From: CAZAYY01 sp964489525
GTDB lineage: Bacteria; Chloroflexota; Anaerolineae; Anaerolineales; JABWBV01
NCBI GenBank assembly: GCA_964489525.1
Contig: CAZAYY010000004.1
Coordinates: forward strand, 186,001-250,000
Reading direction: 5' to 3'
DNA: 64,000 nt
The stretch's first letter is position 1. Every line of letters begins with the position of its first letter. The position numbers and the translations under genes are program-made. This document shows, in pieces, positions 1-8,472 of the stretch. The notes under the pieces were generated by a model that ran no database searches, had not been told where the DNA came from, and worked only from the letters and a program-made list of their open reading frames with translations.

Positions 1-378
1 CTGGACTATTGGGCTTTGGTGCATTTTTTGGATCATGTGGGCAACTTGTTCGAGGTGGGTGTGGTAATCCTGGCGGGTGGGATTCCGCCCGGCAACGAAC
101 GGCTGTACCATCACGGTTTGACCATCGGGCAAATATCCTGCTGCAAATACTTCAGGGGAAATACCCAACTTTGCCATTGCCTGCCAGCGGTCAGGGTCAG
201 CCCCTAATTTGACGAAAAATCTCTGTTGACCCTTGCTCACAAAATAGGTTTCATGTCCGTGGCCATGTGGAATTTCGAGCTGCCAGGGCCCAGTTCCAAT
301 GGCTTGCACAAAAAAAGCCTGTACCTCTGGCTGGTGAAGTTGTTTGTTTATTGGGTTTACAGGGGCAGATTGGTGCAT
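1..378 (-). CDS. Aminoglycoside phosphotransferase/choline kinase-like protein, N-terminal part
   Basis: The leftward frame is open from an ATG at 378 to the left edge, giving the first 126 residues of a protein cut by the window. The visible part reads like the N-lobe of the APH/choline kinase fold: a Gly-rich turn (GHGHETYFVSKG), a strand carrying the candidate ATP-binding lysine (RFFVKLGADPD), then a hinge-like stretch with VMVQPFVAGRNPTR, followed by a helix with HLEQVAHMIQKMHQS. That last segment corresponds to the helix that in this family precedes the catalytic loop. The catalytic HxDxxxxN loop would lie outside the window, so activity and substrate cannot be judged. Family members phosphorylate aminoglycosides, choline, homoserine or similar small molecules. 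The gene is divergent from the regulator at 575. The family call is fairly safe, the substrate unknown. Confidence 0.7.
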   Translation of the reverse strand, partial: MHQSAPVNPINKQLHQPEVQAFFVQAIGTGPWQLEIPHGHGHETYFVSKGQQRFFVKLGADPDRWQAMAKLGISPEVFAAGYLPDGQTVMVQPFVAGRNPTRQDYHTHLEQVAHMIQKMHQSPIVQ

Positions 379-574
379 GTTTCTGATTTTTGACCTGAAC
401 CATATCATACCTGATTATAACTTCAGAGGACTTTTCCCTCAATGGATTGTTATTTTTTTCTTAAGGAGCCGCCATAAAGCCCAAAAAATATATCCTTGGT
501 GGGTTAGGGTAAGGCTGGTTGGAATACTAAAGGTACAGAAAAATTTCCAAAAAACTGTGGTATCTTTATACCCA
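379..574. promoter_or_regulatory. Divergent intergenic region between phosphotransferase and SARP regulator
   Basis: This 196-bp AT-rich gap separates two divergent genes and must hold both promoters. A rightward candidate is TTGACC at 390-395 with TATAAC at 416-421, but the 20-bp spacer is longer than ideal. A GATTAT at 413-418 gives a 17-bp spacer. No clear leftward promoter was identified. An AAGGAG-like purine stretch near 462-468 is not followed by a usable start codon in the regulator frame. Confidence 0.3.
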
Positions 575-3500
575 ATGAAACCCACGGTTTACCTGACGTC
601 ATTTGTTGGGAGGGAAGAGGACCTGCGAACCACGCGTAAGCTGTTGGCAGAAAAGCGGACACGCCTGCTGACTTTACAGGGACCTGGGGGCATTGGAAAA
701 ACCCGGCTGGCAGTTGAACTGATTCAGGATTTAGACGTGGAATTTGAAGATGGGGTTGTCTGGGTGTCCCTGGAAGGATTTCAGGAAACGGATAGGGTAG
801 CCCAGCAGCTTGCGAATGAACTCAGGATACTTCCTACAGCAGCCCAAGACCTGGCGCAGTGTCTTTCAAGCCACCTTCTGAACCGGGAGGTGCTGATCAT
901 CCTGGACAATTGTGAGCACCTGCTGGCTGCATGTTCGGATCTGGTTGCTCACCTGCTAAAAAATTGTCCGGATGTATATATCCTGGCCACGAGCCGCGAA
1001 CCGCTCGGGATCGCCGATGAGACGCTTTGGCCTGTGCCAACGCTTGCTTATCCAGATGGCCCATTAATCTCACAAGCGTTGGGTAATGAAGCACTTGTAA
1101 ACCTTTACCCTGCATTAGCGCTGTTTGTGGCGCGTGCAAAGCAGGCCAACCCAGCATTTTCAGTAACAACAACGCACATTCCAGACTTAGTCCGGATCAA
1201 CCAAATGTTAGAAGGGTTGCCGCTGGCCATTGAACTTGCCGCTGCCTGGAGCAATGTATTAGAAATTCCGGAGATATTGACCCATTTGGGCAAACAACTG
1301 GATTTATTGGTAAGGCGAGGCCCTGGCCCGAATCTCCGCCAGCGGTCTTTACGCGAGACGATTCGTTGGAGCTATCGGCTGCTTACCCAAGGGGAGCAAA
1401 TTCTTTTCAGGCGACTGGCGGTTTTCAATGGCAGTTTTTCCATTGAAGCGATTGCAGGGGTATGTAGAAATGCTCCTTTGGCGAAAGATAACCTCCTTTT
1501 GTTGGTGGGTAGTCTATTGGACAAATCGTTGATTACGAAAGATTTGTCCAAAGAAGGGCAGACTTATTTTCGCCTTATGGACACTGTGCGGCAATTTGCG
1601 CAAGAAGAGCTTGCCAGAGCCGGAGATGAAACAAACCAAAAGCAAGCCCATTTCCGGTATTTTTCAAACCTGGTGAGAGAGGCGGCGCCTCAGTTGACAG
1701 GTGCCGAACAAAGAAAATGGATTGCCTGGTTGGATGTTACTTATGAGAATTTGCAGGCTGCTCTTGCTTATGGGGTTGACCTGGCAAGGTCAATCAGACA
1801 AGAACCGGATCGGGCAGAAATGGTTGAAATGGTCAATGGTCTGTACTGGCTGTGGGACAGCACCACCCGTTATCGGGAGGGGATCGAATGGTACCGAAAA
1901 GTGTATGAGCTGCCCCTGCCTGCAAGGCTCTCTGAGGTAGATGCAGACCTGGTGCGTAATCTTGCCACGCTGACCTGGCTTTCAGGGGACTACATGGCAG
2001 CAACCCAGGCACTGGGAAGAAGCCTGCAAATTGCCGAGCCTATCCGGTACGAGTATGGGGTCGCCCATGCCAAACTCCTTTTGGGTATTATGAATCTGCA
2101 CCAGGGGAATATTGACCAGGCCAAAACGTATTTAAATGAAAGCGAAGCCGGGTTCCGGGTATTGGGCGAGTCGCGGGGTTTAACGATTGCCCTGGTCAAC
2201 CTGGGCGGTCTGCTTTTGGAAATGGAATCCTTTGACAATGCCCGTATCCATATTGAGGAAGGGTTGTCATTGGCCAGACACCAAGGCGACATTTGGGGAG
2301 AGGCACTTGCCATTTCCGGCTTGGGCGACCTGGAGTTTCGAGTAGGACAGAAAAATCATGGGCTCAGGCTGATAGACGAAGCACTGAGTTTGTTTCAGCA
2401 GCTGGGCCAAAAATGGCTGATGGCTGAAGCAACCTGGCGAGCGGCAGACATGCGGCGTGCCCTGGGTCAATTGGAGAAGGCTCGCGCTCAATTCGAAAGT
2501 GGATATGTTGTCGCCCAGGAAGCCGGCGCGTTTCAGTGGGCGCTTAGCTGCCTTGAAGGGCTGGCTTTGATCAGCCTGGAGAAAGGGAATATCTCCGAGG
2601 CTCTGGGCTTTTTTGCCGAAATCCTGCGCGCTAACCCTGGCAGCGAGTATCGCGCTTTTATATTGAGAGCGATTTTGCAAGTGGTAAAAACTGCGTGCCT
2701 CAAATCGCTTTGGGAGCAGGCAGCGATGCTTTGGGGAATTTACCTTGCTTTAGGTGATTCAGGAATGCCTGAAAATTTTTTGGCCGCGGAAGTGATGGAC
2801 ATGCTCCATCCTCACTTGATCACATCTCAAGCCGCAGAATGGGTGGTGACAGGCAAAAAGCTTACCTTGGGCCAGGCGGCAAGGCTGGTACACGAAATCG
2901 CAGCGAATTATGAACGCAGTGAGCAGGCTGCCCAAACCAGCTATGCGCTGCGGTTGCTGGCTTTAGGACCTGCGGAGGTCTATCTGAACGACCGGATGCT
3001 GATCCCAGCGGATTGGACTTTCGCCAAGCCAAAAGAACTGCTGTTTTACCTGGCACTGAACCCACCTGTGACCAAAGAGCAGTTAGGGCTGGTGTTCTGG
3101 CCCGATGCCTCACCCGCGCAATTGCGCGCCAGCCTCCGCGCGGCCCTATACCAGCTGCGGAGGGCGCTTGGCAGGCGGGATTGGGTGCTGTATCAAGGAG
3201 GCAGGTACAGTCTTAACAGGCAGTTGAATTATTGGGTGGATGTGGAAGCCTTTGAAGATGCGATCCAGGAAGCCCAAAAAGCCCTCTCCAACCAACCAAA
3301 AACTGCGGCTCGGGGATTGGAATATGCGCTCGCGCTTTACCGAGGAGATTTCTTGGAGGGGATTGCCAATGACGAATGGGGGGTGCTGCGCCGGGAGACC
3401 TTGAAGCACCAATACCTGGACGGGATGATCCAACTCGGTCGGTTTTATTTGGAAAAATCGCAGCCCGAAATGGCTTTGGGTGTGTACCGCAAACTATTGG

Positions 3501-3697
3501 ACCAGGATCGTCTTTTTGAAGAAGCTCACCGGGGGTTGATGCGAGCCTATGCAGCAGCAGGTAAACGTGATTTTGCAGTAGAACATTACCATCAAATGGC
3601 TCGAACCCTGAGAACTCAACTCGGGATTGAACCAGCCGAAGAAACCCAAAACCTGCTGCGTGAATTGCAGCAGGATAAATTGGGGCGTTCCCGATGA
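575..3697 (+). CDS. SARP/BTAD-type transcriptional activator with NTPase and TPR domains
   Basis: A 1040-residue regulator. Residues about 5-300 form an AP/NB-ARC-type ATPase: Walker A GPGGIGKT at residues 36-43, Walker B VLIILDN near residue 108, and the sensor-like LATSREPLGI. A winged-helix part follows (LRETIRWSYRLL). Residues about 400-780 are helical TPR-like repeats. The C-terminal 250 residues combine an OmpR-like winged helix (LLALGPAEVYLNDR, then FAKPKELLFYLAL) with a bacterial transcriptional activator (BTAD) domain, as in SARP/AfsR-type proteins but in the inverted order, with the DNA-binding part at the C-terminus. The frame is open from 344, but that would overlap the divergent phosphotransferase gene. 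Homology begins just after ATG 575 (VYLTSFVGREEDL), so 575 is preferred although its RBS is weak. It probably senses a ligand with the TPR part and activates a nearby target; the repeats at 3709-3730 are a candidate site. Confidence 0.85.
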   Translation: MKPTVYLTSFVGREEDLRTTRKLLAEKRTRLLTLQGPGGIGKTRLAVELIQDLDVEFEDGVVWVSLEGFQETDRVAQQLANELRILPTAAQDLAQCLSSHLLNREVLIILDNCEHLLAACSDLVAHLLKNCPDVYILATSREPLGIADETLWPVPTLAYPDGPLISQALGNEALVNLYPALALFVARAKQANPAFSVTTTHIPDLVRINQMLEGLPLAIELAAAWSNVLEIPEILTHLGKQLDLLVRRGPGPNLRQRSLRETIRWSYRLLTQGEQILFRRLAVFNGSFSIEAIAGVCRNAPLAKDNLLLLVGSLLDKSLITKDLSKEGQTYFRLMDTVRQFAQEELARAGDETNQKQAHFRYFSNLVREAAPQLTGAEQRKWIAWLDVTYENLQAALAYGVDLARSIRQEPDRAEMVEMVNGLYWLWDSTTRYREGIEWYRKVYELPLPARLSEVDADLVRNLATLTWLSGDYMAATQALGRSLQIAEPIRYEYGVAHAKLLLGIMNLHQGNIDQAKTYLNESEAGFRVLGESRGLTIALVNLGGLLLEMESFDNARIHIEEGLSLARHQGDIWGEALAISGLGDLEFRVGQKNHGLRLIDEALSLFQQLGQKWLMAEATWRAADMRRALGQLEKARAQFESGYVVAQEAGAFQWALSCLEGLALISLEKGNISEALGFFAEILRANPGSEYRAFILRAILQVVKTACLKSLWEQAAMLWGIYLALGDSGMPENFLAAEVMDMLHPHLITSQAAEWVVTGKKLTLGQAARLVHEIAANYERSEQAAQTSYALRLLALGPAEVYLNDRMLIPADWTFAKPKELLFYLALNPPVTKEQLGLVFWPDASPAQLRASLRAALYQLRRALGRRDWVLYQGGRYSLNRQLNYWVDVEAFEDAIQEAQKALSNQPKTAARGLEYALALYRGDFLEGIANDEWGVLRRETLKHQYLDGMIQLGRFYLEKSQPEMALGVYRKLLDQDRLFEEAHRGLMRAYAAAGKRDFAVEHYHQMARTLRTQLGIEPAEETQNLLRELQQDKLGRSR

Positions 3698-3708
3698 TCC
3701 CGCCAAAA

Positions 3709-3744
3709 TCCTATACCATTTCCTATACCACCTGTATATAAAAT
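3709..3744 (+). promoter_or_regulatory. Direct repeats next to a -10-like box: candidate SARP operator and promoter
   Basis: The decamer TCCTATACCA occurs at 3709-3718 and again at 3721-3730, a 12-bp period. A TATATAAA stretch at 3735-3742 is a candidate -10 box, 4 to 6 bp downstream. SARP proteins are known to bind short direct repeats about one helical turn apart, placed just upstream of the -10 box. A partial third copy (CATACCA) lies at 3793-3799. The site lies between a SARP-type gene and the S74 adhesin gene it would control. The repeats are seen; the regulation is inferred. Confidence 0.5.
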
Positions 3745-3845
3745 TACCTGATACGAGTTGGATTCGGTATCAATGTGGGCGTGTGGATAAACCATACCAC
3801 AGCAAGATGAGTTCAGGTTATTGTTAAAGACAGGAGGTATTTGGA

Positions 3846-6845
3846 ATGAAACGCACTTGGATACTTTTGGGAACCATTTTTTTTGGGGTGTTTTTGGTTG
3901 GAATGCAGTACTCTGCAGCCCGTGGAATGGAAGCAAGGGTTGAACGCTCCCCGAATATTCCCCTGGACACCGGAATTTCATACCAGGGTTTCTTGTCGTC
4001 TGGCGGGGAACCTGCCAATGGGGTATTCACATTTACATTTACCTTGTATGACGATCCTGTTGCCGGCAACCAGGTTGGCGTTCCAGATCAACACCCGGCA
4101 GTGGAAGTTATCAATGGGTTGTTTACGGTTGTGCTGGACTTTGGCGATGTGTTCATGGATGAAGCGCTGTGGGTGGAAATTGCCGTGAGCCGGACAGCCA
4201 ATGATGTTGGAGCGGTGCTTTCGCCCAGGCAGGCTTTGCGCCCTGTTCCTTTTGCCCATTTTGCCAGGTTGGCAGGTTCCGTGCCATGGTCGGGTTTGAC
4301 CGGGATCCCGGCTGGATTGGAAGATGGAGATGATGACACCCTTTATGCTTCCGGGTCTGGCTTGTTTTTGTCAGGCGCAACTTTTAATGTTCTTTTTGGA
4401 GGCAGCGGCTCGGTAGATTCAGCTGCTCGCAGTGACCACACCCATGATGGGAATTATGCTGCCTTGCTCCATACCCATACAGGCGATCAAATCACCACGG
4501 CTGTTCCCACAGCCACCCTGGCCTTATCAACTGTGAATGCCAATGTGGCTGGATATGCCAATACCGCTCCTTGGGGTGGCCTTTCAGGCATTCCAACCGG
4601 TTTTATGGATGGGGTTGACAACGATGCCCTTGGGCGATTAGATTGTGAACCCGGTGAGGTTGCAAAATGGTCTGGTGCGGTTTGGCTATGTGGGGAGGAC
4701 AACATTGGGACAGGTGGAGGGGGCGGCGATATCACTGCGGTTTTGGCAGGTGATGGATTGATTGGTGGTGCGCGGAGCGGAGATGCCACATTAGCTGTGA
4801 ATTTTGCCGGGACTGGCATCCTGACGACTTCAGCGCGATCGGACCATGACCATCCAGGATTATATTGGGAACTGGGTGGGAACACGATAACAGACCCACG
4901 TAGGAACTATCTGGGAACGACCGACGCTGTCAGTATGACGCTTGGAGTTTCAAGAACTGCGGCTTTACGCATTTTTCCCAATGACACCGCGCCAATCCTG
5001 GTGGGCGGCGCTGCCAGCAACCAGGTTAACCTGTTGTATTCACCAGGGGCGTTTATCGGAGGAGGTTCTTTCAATTTTGCGTCAGGGTTTGCAGCCGTGA
5101 TTGGCGGCGGCTCATCCAACAGTGCGACGGGTAACGTGGCCACTATTGGCGGTGGGCTTACCAATGTTGCTGCCAGCGAATTCTCATTTGTAGGAGGGGG
5201 GCAGGCAAACTACGCCACGGGGGAAGCTGCGGTGGTTGGTGGTGGTTACCAAAACCTCAGCACAGGCAGCAATGCGACGGTTTCAGGGGGTGCCAACAAT
5301 GAAAGCAGTGCTTCATATGCCGCCATTGGTGGGGGACAATTCAATGAGGCGACGACCAGTTATGGAACCATTGGCGGAGGTGCGGAAAACCGGGTGGCTG
5401 CTTATGCGGGCACAGTGGGTGGAGGTGTGACCAATGTTGTCAGCGGTACCGAAGGGACGATTGGGGGAGGGAGCTACAATATTGCCAGCGGCAATAATGC
5501 TGCCATCGCAGGTGGTTTTTCCAACCTCGCATCCAATTTTGCGGCATCGATCGCGGGTGGGTACGACAATACTGCCAGTGGATATATCGCTGTGATTGGC
5601 GGTGGTAGCGATAATTCTGCGATTGGCCAAACATCCGTCGTTGCCGGGGGATACGCTAATAACGCTTTTGGGGCTGCCAGTACGATTGGTGGTGGAGAAG
5701 TGAATTTTGCTAATGGGAGTTATTCCACCGTAGCTGGCGGTTACAGTAATTCTGCTTCGGATTTTTACGCATTTGTGGGCGGTGGTCGCAATAATTCGGC
5801 GTCTGCTGATTATGCTGTGTCCAGTGGGGGGTACGACAACTCCGCTGCTGGCCAATATTCAACCGTTTCTGGTGGTCATCTGAACACCTCTACTGGAAGC
5901 TATGCGGCCATCGGCGGTGGTGTCGATAACACTTCCTTTGGACTTGCCAATACAATTGGCGGGGGTGAATCAAACTTCTCCAATGGCTCTTACGCGACCA
6001 TCGGCGGGGGTTACAATAACCAGGCAGCGAATGAACATGCGTATGTTGGGGGAGGGATTGATAACGAGGCATCGGGTCAGGAATCCGTCGTGGGTGGGGG
6101 TAATACCAATATTGCAAGCGGTAATAATGCGGCTGTTGGCGGTGGATATGAAAACATTGCTTCCGGGATTTCCAGTGTTGTTCCGGGAGGCGAATACAAT
6201 CTTGCGGCTGGTGCGCATAGCTTTGCCGCAGGGATGGCGGCCAAAGCGAATAATCGAGGCTGTTTTGTTTGGGCAGATGCAACGATTGCTAATTTCAATT
6301 GCAACACAGACAACCGCTTCCAGGCCCGGGCTTCGGGCGGGGTGTATCTTTATACCGACAGCGGCCTGACGAGCGGAATGTATCTCTCTGCCGGGGGCAG
6401 CTCCTGGAATGCAGTCAGTGATGTCAATCGAAAAGAGAATTTTGAGGCCATCAACCCCCGCAAACTCCTTGAAAACCTGGCCAACATTGAGATCAGCACC
6501 TGGAACTATATCACCCAGGATGATTCGATCCGCCACATTGGGCCAACCGCCCAGGATTTCAATGCCCTGCTGCCTGAGCTGGGGGGTGAAGGCGAGGAAT
6601 ACATCAACACCCTGGACGCCGACGGGGTCGCCCTGGCCGCCATCCAGGGCTTGTACGAAATCGTGCAGGAACAGAACGCCCAGATTGCCGAATTGGAGGC
6701 AAGGATAAAATTGCAGGTCTCTGGGGAAACGGAGGTGGTGCTCATGGTAGGTGGAGTGCCCGTGGGTTGGTTTCTGCTGGCGGGTATCCTGGTTGCAGGA
6801 ATGTATCTTACCCGTAGGCGGGAGGCCAGGGTGGGTTTGTCATGA
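3846..6845 (+). CDS. Secreted beta-roll repeat protein with S74 chaperone and C-terminal anchor
   Basis: A 999-residue exported protein starting at an ATG 6 nt after a strong AGGAGGT RBS. Residues 1-27 are a signal peptide. Residues about 40-390 are a Gly-rich head with a repeated ARSDHxH pattern typical of phage-tail-like and collar proteins. Residues 404-793 are 26 head-to-tail 15-residue repeats (xIGGGxxNxASGxxA) like the YadA-type head (Hep_Hag) beta-roll, which trimerises in known adhesins. After a cap (GCFVWADATIANFNC) comes a Peptidase_S74 intramolecular chaperone. SDVNRKENF holds the expected Ser (S858) and Lys five residues later (K863) of the self-cleaving dyad, and AAIQGLYEIVQEQNAQIAEL is the C-terminal helix. 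Residues about 957-990 are a transmembrane segment ending in RRREAR. The gene overlaps the next one by 4 bp (ATGA). It is probably an adhesin or surface fibre. Confidence 0.85.
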   Translation: MKRTWILLGTIFFGVFLVGMQYSAARGMEARVERSPNIPLDTGISYQGFLSSGGEPANGVFTFTFTLYDDPVAGNQVGVPDQHPAVEVINGLFTVVLDFGDVFMDEALWVEIAVSRTANDVGAVLSPRQALRPVPFAHFARLAGSVPWSGLTGIPAGLEDGDDDTLYASGSGLFLSGATFNVLFGGSGSVDSAARSDHTHDGNYAALLHTHTGDQITTAVPTATLALSTVNANVAGYANTAPWGGLSGIPTGFMDGVDNDALGRLDCEPGEVAKWSGAVWLCGEDNIGTGGGGGDITAVLAGDGLIGGARSGDATLAVNFAGTGILTTSARSDHDHPGLYWELGGNTITDPRRNYLGTTDAVSMTLGVSRTAALRIFPNDTAPILVGGAASNQVNLLYSPGAFIGGGSFNFASGFAAVIGGGSSNSATGNVATIGGGLTNVAASEFSFVGGGQANYATGEAAVVGGGYQNLSTGSNATVSGGANNESSASYAAIGGGQFNEATTSYGTIGGGAENRVAAYAGTVGGGVTNVVSGTEGTIGGGSYNIASGNNAAIAGGFSNLASNFAASIAGGYDNTASGYIAVIGGGSDNSAIGQTSVVAGGYANNAFGAASTIGGGEVNFANGSYSTVAGGYSNSASDFYAFVGGGRNNSASADYAVSSGGYDNSAAGQYSTVSGGHLNTSTGSYAAIGGGVDNTSFGLANTIGGGESNFSNGSYATIGGGYNNQAANEHAYVGGGIDNEASGQESVVGGGNTNIASGNNAAVGGGYENIASGISSVVPGGEYNLAAGAHSFAAGMAAKANNRGCFVWADATIANFNCNTDNRFQARASGGVYLYTDSGLTSGMYLSAGGSSWNAVSDVNRKENFEAINPRKLLENLANIEISTWNYITQDDSIRHIGPTAQDFNALLPELGGEGEEYINTLDADGVALAAIQGLYEIVQEQNAQIAELEARIKLQVSGETEVVLMVGGVPVGWFLLAGILVAGMYLTRRREARVGLS
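5055..6224 (+). repeat. 26 tandem 45-bp units encoding YadA-like beta-roll repeats
   Basis: There are 26 uninterrupted 15-codon units with no change of phase. The core is I/V-x-G-G-x-x-N with a following Ala/Ser/Gly-rich half. The conserved Asn at position 7 is present in every unit. DNA identity between units is modest, so the array is old and not a recent slippage product. Confidence 0.9.
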
Positions 6846-7120
6846 AACGGGTGTTTCCTTGGATATTGATTGCAGCGATCTTGCTGATTTATACGGCCGG
6901 TGTATCTGCGGCTGGGGATGAGTTTTCCCTGGCCTGGTGGACCGCCAGCAGCGGCGGCGAAACCAGCACTGCTGGCGAGATCACCCTGGCGGGCACCTTT
7001 GGCCAACCTGAGGCGGGACTGGCCGCCGGGGGCGAATTCAGCCTGGCAGGAGGGTTCTGGGTACCTCAAGATTCTGCAGAGATTACCTACCGGATTCACC
7101 TGCCGCTCGTGGTCCGCTGA
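6842..7120 (+). CDS. Small secreted protein with YLPL-type tail, coupled to the S74 gene
   Basis: A 92-residue protein whose ATG overlaps the stop of the upstream gene (ATGA), so translation is probably coupled. Residues 1-23 are a signal peptide ending in SAAG. The mature part is only about 68 residues and carries an internal echo: DEFSLAWWTASSGGETS, then GEITLAGTFGQPEAG, then GEFSLAGGFW. It ends in YRIHLPLVVR, the same kind of tail as the second giant protein (YKIYLPLILR). No catalytic motif is seen. It may be a partner or cap of the S74 fibre, or a small surface protein that shares its sorting signal with the giants. The function is unknown; that it is a real gene is well supported by coupling and signal peptide. 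Confidence 0.7.
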   Translation: MKRVFPWILIAAILLIYTAGVSAAGDEFSLAWWTASSGGETSTAGEITLAGTFGQPEAGLAAGGEFSLAGGFWVPQDSAEITYRIHLPLVVR

Positions 7121-7205
7121 TGGCATATCAGGCTGTTACCCATTTATCTCCATAAAGGCCGGAGAGTTTGAGGGGCTTTCCGCTTAAGCATACCTCGATG
7201 GGTGC

Positions 7206-7228
7206 CCTGTTGAAGTATACTTAACAGG
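7206..7228. promoter_or_regulatory. Near-perfect palindrome overlapping a -10-like box
   Basis: Arms CCTGTT (7206-7211) and AACAGG (7223-7228) flank the perfect inner palindrome AAGTATACTT (7213-7222), with one unpaired G at 7212. The inner part contains TATACT (7216-7221), which could serve as a -10 box for the Crp/Fnr gene starting at 7376. No good -35 is visible, which would suit an activated or autoregulated promoter. The rest of the 255-bp gap (7121-7375) holds no gene I can support. Confidence 0.4.
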
Positions 7229-7375
7229 TTGCAGCACATTTTTCAACGTGAATTGCTTTGGAGTGGCACCATGAACACAGCCCTCTACCAGGGTGTAAGC
7301 CGGTTTGAGAGGGCGTAGGTTCCATTTTAAAAGCAGCGCAATTTTGCGTTTTTAAGTTGAGCACGAGAGGACAAC

Positions 7376-8071
7376 ATGTCACAATTGTTGGTTAGGCATT
7401 TGCGCACTTTTGAATTTTTTCGAGGGGTAGAAGACCACAGCTTGGCTGAACTCGCGGCCCAGGCCATTTGGAAGGTGTACCCGGCAGATGCTGTGATTTT
7501 TTGGGAAGGTGACCTGGGGACGAATTTGTTCTACATGCAATATGGTTGGTTGAAGATAATTAAAACCGGGCCTGATGGGCGAGAACAGGTGCTGCGATTT
7601 TTGGGTCCCGGAGAGATATTTAACGAGGTGGGAGTGTTTGCCCGAAAACCTAACCCAGCGACTGCCATTGCTTTAGAAGAAACGGGAATTTGGCGGATCC
7701 CTCGACAGGCATTGGAGCAGGTGTTGCTGCGTTATCCGCAAATGGCGTTCCAGGTGATTGAAAGTATGGCGGTGCGGGTGATTGGGCTTGTGGAATTGAC
7801 GGCCGATCTTTCCCTTCGCCCGGTGGAGGCGCGCCTGGCTAAGCTACTTTTAGAGCAGGCTGGGGGAAAAGAAGTAATTTCCAGGCGGCGTTGGGCCACC
7901 TTGGGGGAAATGGCATCACACCTTGGCACAGTTCCGGATGTTCTCAGCCGCGCTATGAAAACACTAACCCAGGCTGGGCTGCTAGAGATTGATCGGCAGG
8001 AGATTCGTCTTTTGAATCCATCCGGCCTGGCTGAGCGCGCTCATCTGGACCCTGAAGAGAAAAAGCCCTAA
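7376..8071 (+). CDS. Crp/Fnr family transcriptional regulator
   Basis: A 231-residue protein of normal family length with a GAGAGGA-type RBS. Residues about 10-125 form the cyclic-nucleotide-binding-like beta barrel (VIFWEGDLGTNLFYMQYG, FLGPGEIFNEVGVF), followed by the long dimerisation helix. Residues about 150-220 form the winged helix-turn-helix (LGEMASHLGTVPDVLSRAMK, LLEIDRQEIRLLN). The protein has no cysteine, so it cannot carry an Fnr-type Fe-S cluster. A DNR/NnrR-like haem-based or nucleotide-based sensor is possible. It is followed by a cupin, a NnrS/oxidase-like membrane protein and a metal transporter, which suggests control of a nitrosative, oxidative or iron response. The effector is not known. 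Confidence 0.9.
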   Translation: MSQLLVRHLRTFEFFRGVEDHSLAELAAQAIWKVYPADAVIFWEGDLGTNLFYMQYGWLKIIKTGPDGREQVLRFLGPGEIFNEVGVFARKPNPATAIALEETGIWRIPRQALEQVLLRYPQMAFQVIESMAVRVIGLVELTADLSLRPVEARLAKLLLEQAGGKEVISRRRWATLGEMASHLGTVPDVLSRAMKTLTQAGLLEIDRQEIRLLNPSGLAERAHLDPEEKKP

Positions 8072-8072
8072 A

Positions 8073-8092
8073 AAGCCGACAAAAGTCGGCTT
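8073..8092. promoter_or_regulatory. Perfect 8-bp inverted repeat with 4-nt spacer after the Crp/Fnr gene
   Basis: AAGCCGAC and GTCGGCTT are separated by AAAA. The layout of short half-sites with a 4-nt spacer resembles Crp/Fnr-type operators, and the site lies 55 bp before the cupin start. It could instead form a hairpin. On the plus strand no T-run follows, so it would be a poor rho-independent terminator there. Operator use is an inference. Confidence 0.35.
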
Positions 8093-8146
8093 AAAAGTAC
8101 AAGTAAAGGGGTAAAGTAAAGGCATCTTGAACAAGGAGTCTTTATC

Positions 8147-8470
8147 ATGACCATTACTTTAAAAAACGAAATTTATTTTCCCGACACCAAAGGCCTGGCT
8201 GTATTCGACCCTGCTGGACCCAAACCGCAGTTATTGGTGGACTTACCTGGTTTTAAAGCGTTGGTGGTAGGACTGGAGCCAGGCGGCCAAATCCCCCTAC
8301 ATCCAGGCGAACCGGCTGTGTACCACTTTTTGGAAGGCAGCGGCCTGATGACTGTGGATGGTGAAACCTTTGCTGTTCATCCAGGTGTGACTGTTTACGC
8401 TCCGGCTGGGGCTCTAAGGGGGATGAACGCCCGGACCAGGTTGATTTTTTTTGGGGCCAAGGGAGTTTAA
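8147..8470 (+). CDS. Cupin-domain protein
   Basis: A 107-residue single-domain cupin with an AAGGAG RBS 8 nt before the ATG. Motif 1 is seen as PGGQIPLHPGEPAVYHFLEG (two His and a Glu positioned as metal ligands). Motif 2 is represented by PGVTVYAPAGALRGM, where the usual His is absent, so metal binding may be partial. It ends 2 bp before the next ATG and is surely in the same operon as the membrane protein at 8473. Small cupins of this kind are often ligand- or metal-binding proteins or simple dioxygenase-like enzymes; the substrate here cannot be told. Confidence 0.8.
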   Translation: MTITLKNEIYFPDTKGLAVFDPAGPKPQLLVDLPGFKALVVGLEPGGQIPLHPGEPAVYHFLEGSGLMTVDGETFAVHPGVTVYAPAGALRGMNARTRLIFFGAKGV

Positions 8471-8472
8471 TA

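Noticed and set aside
344..574. N-terminal extension of the SARP regulator
   Set aside because: It would overlap the divergent phosphotransferase start and has no homology-like features; similarity begins right after ATG 575.
5055..6224. Regular tandem repeat considered as CRISPR or satellite
   Set aside because: The 45-bp period is continuous coding sequence in one frame with no spacers.
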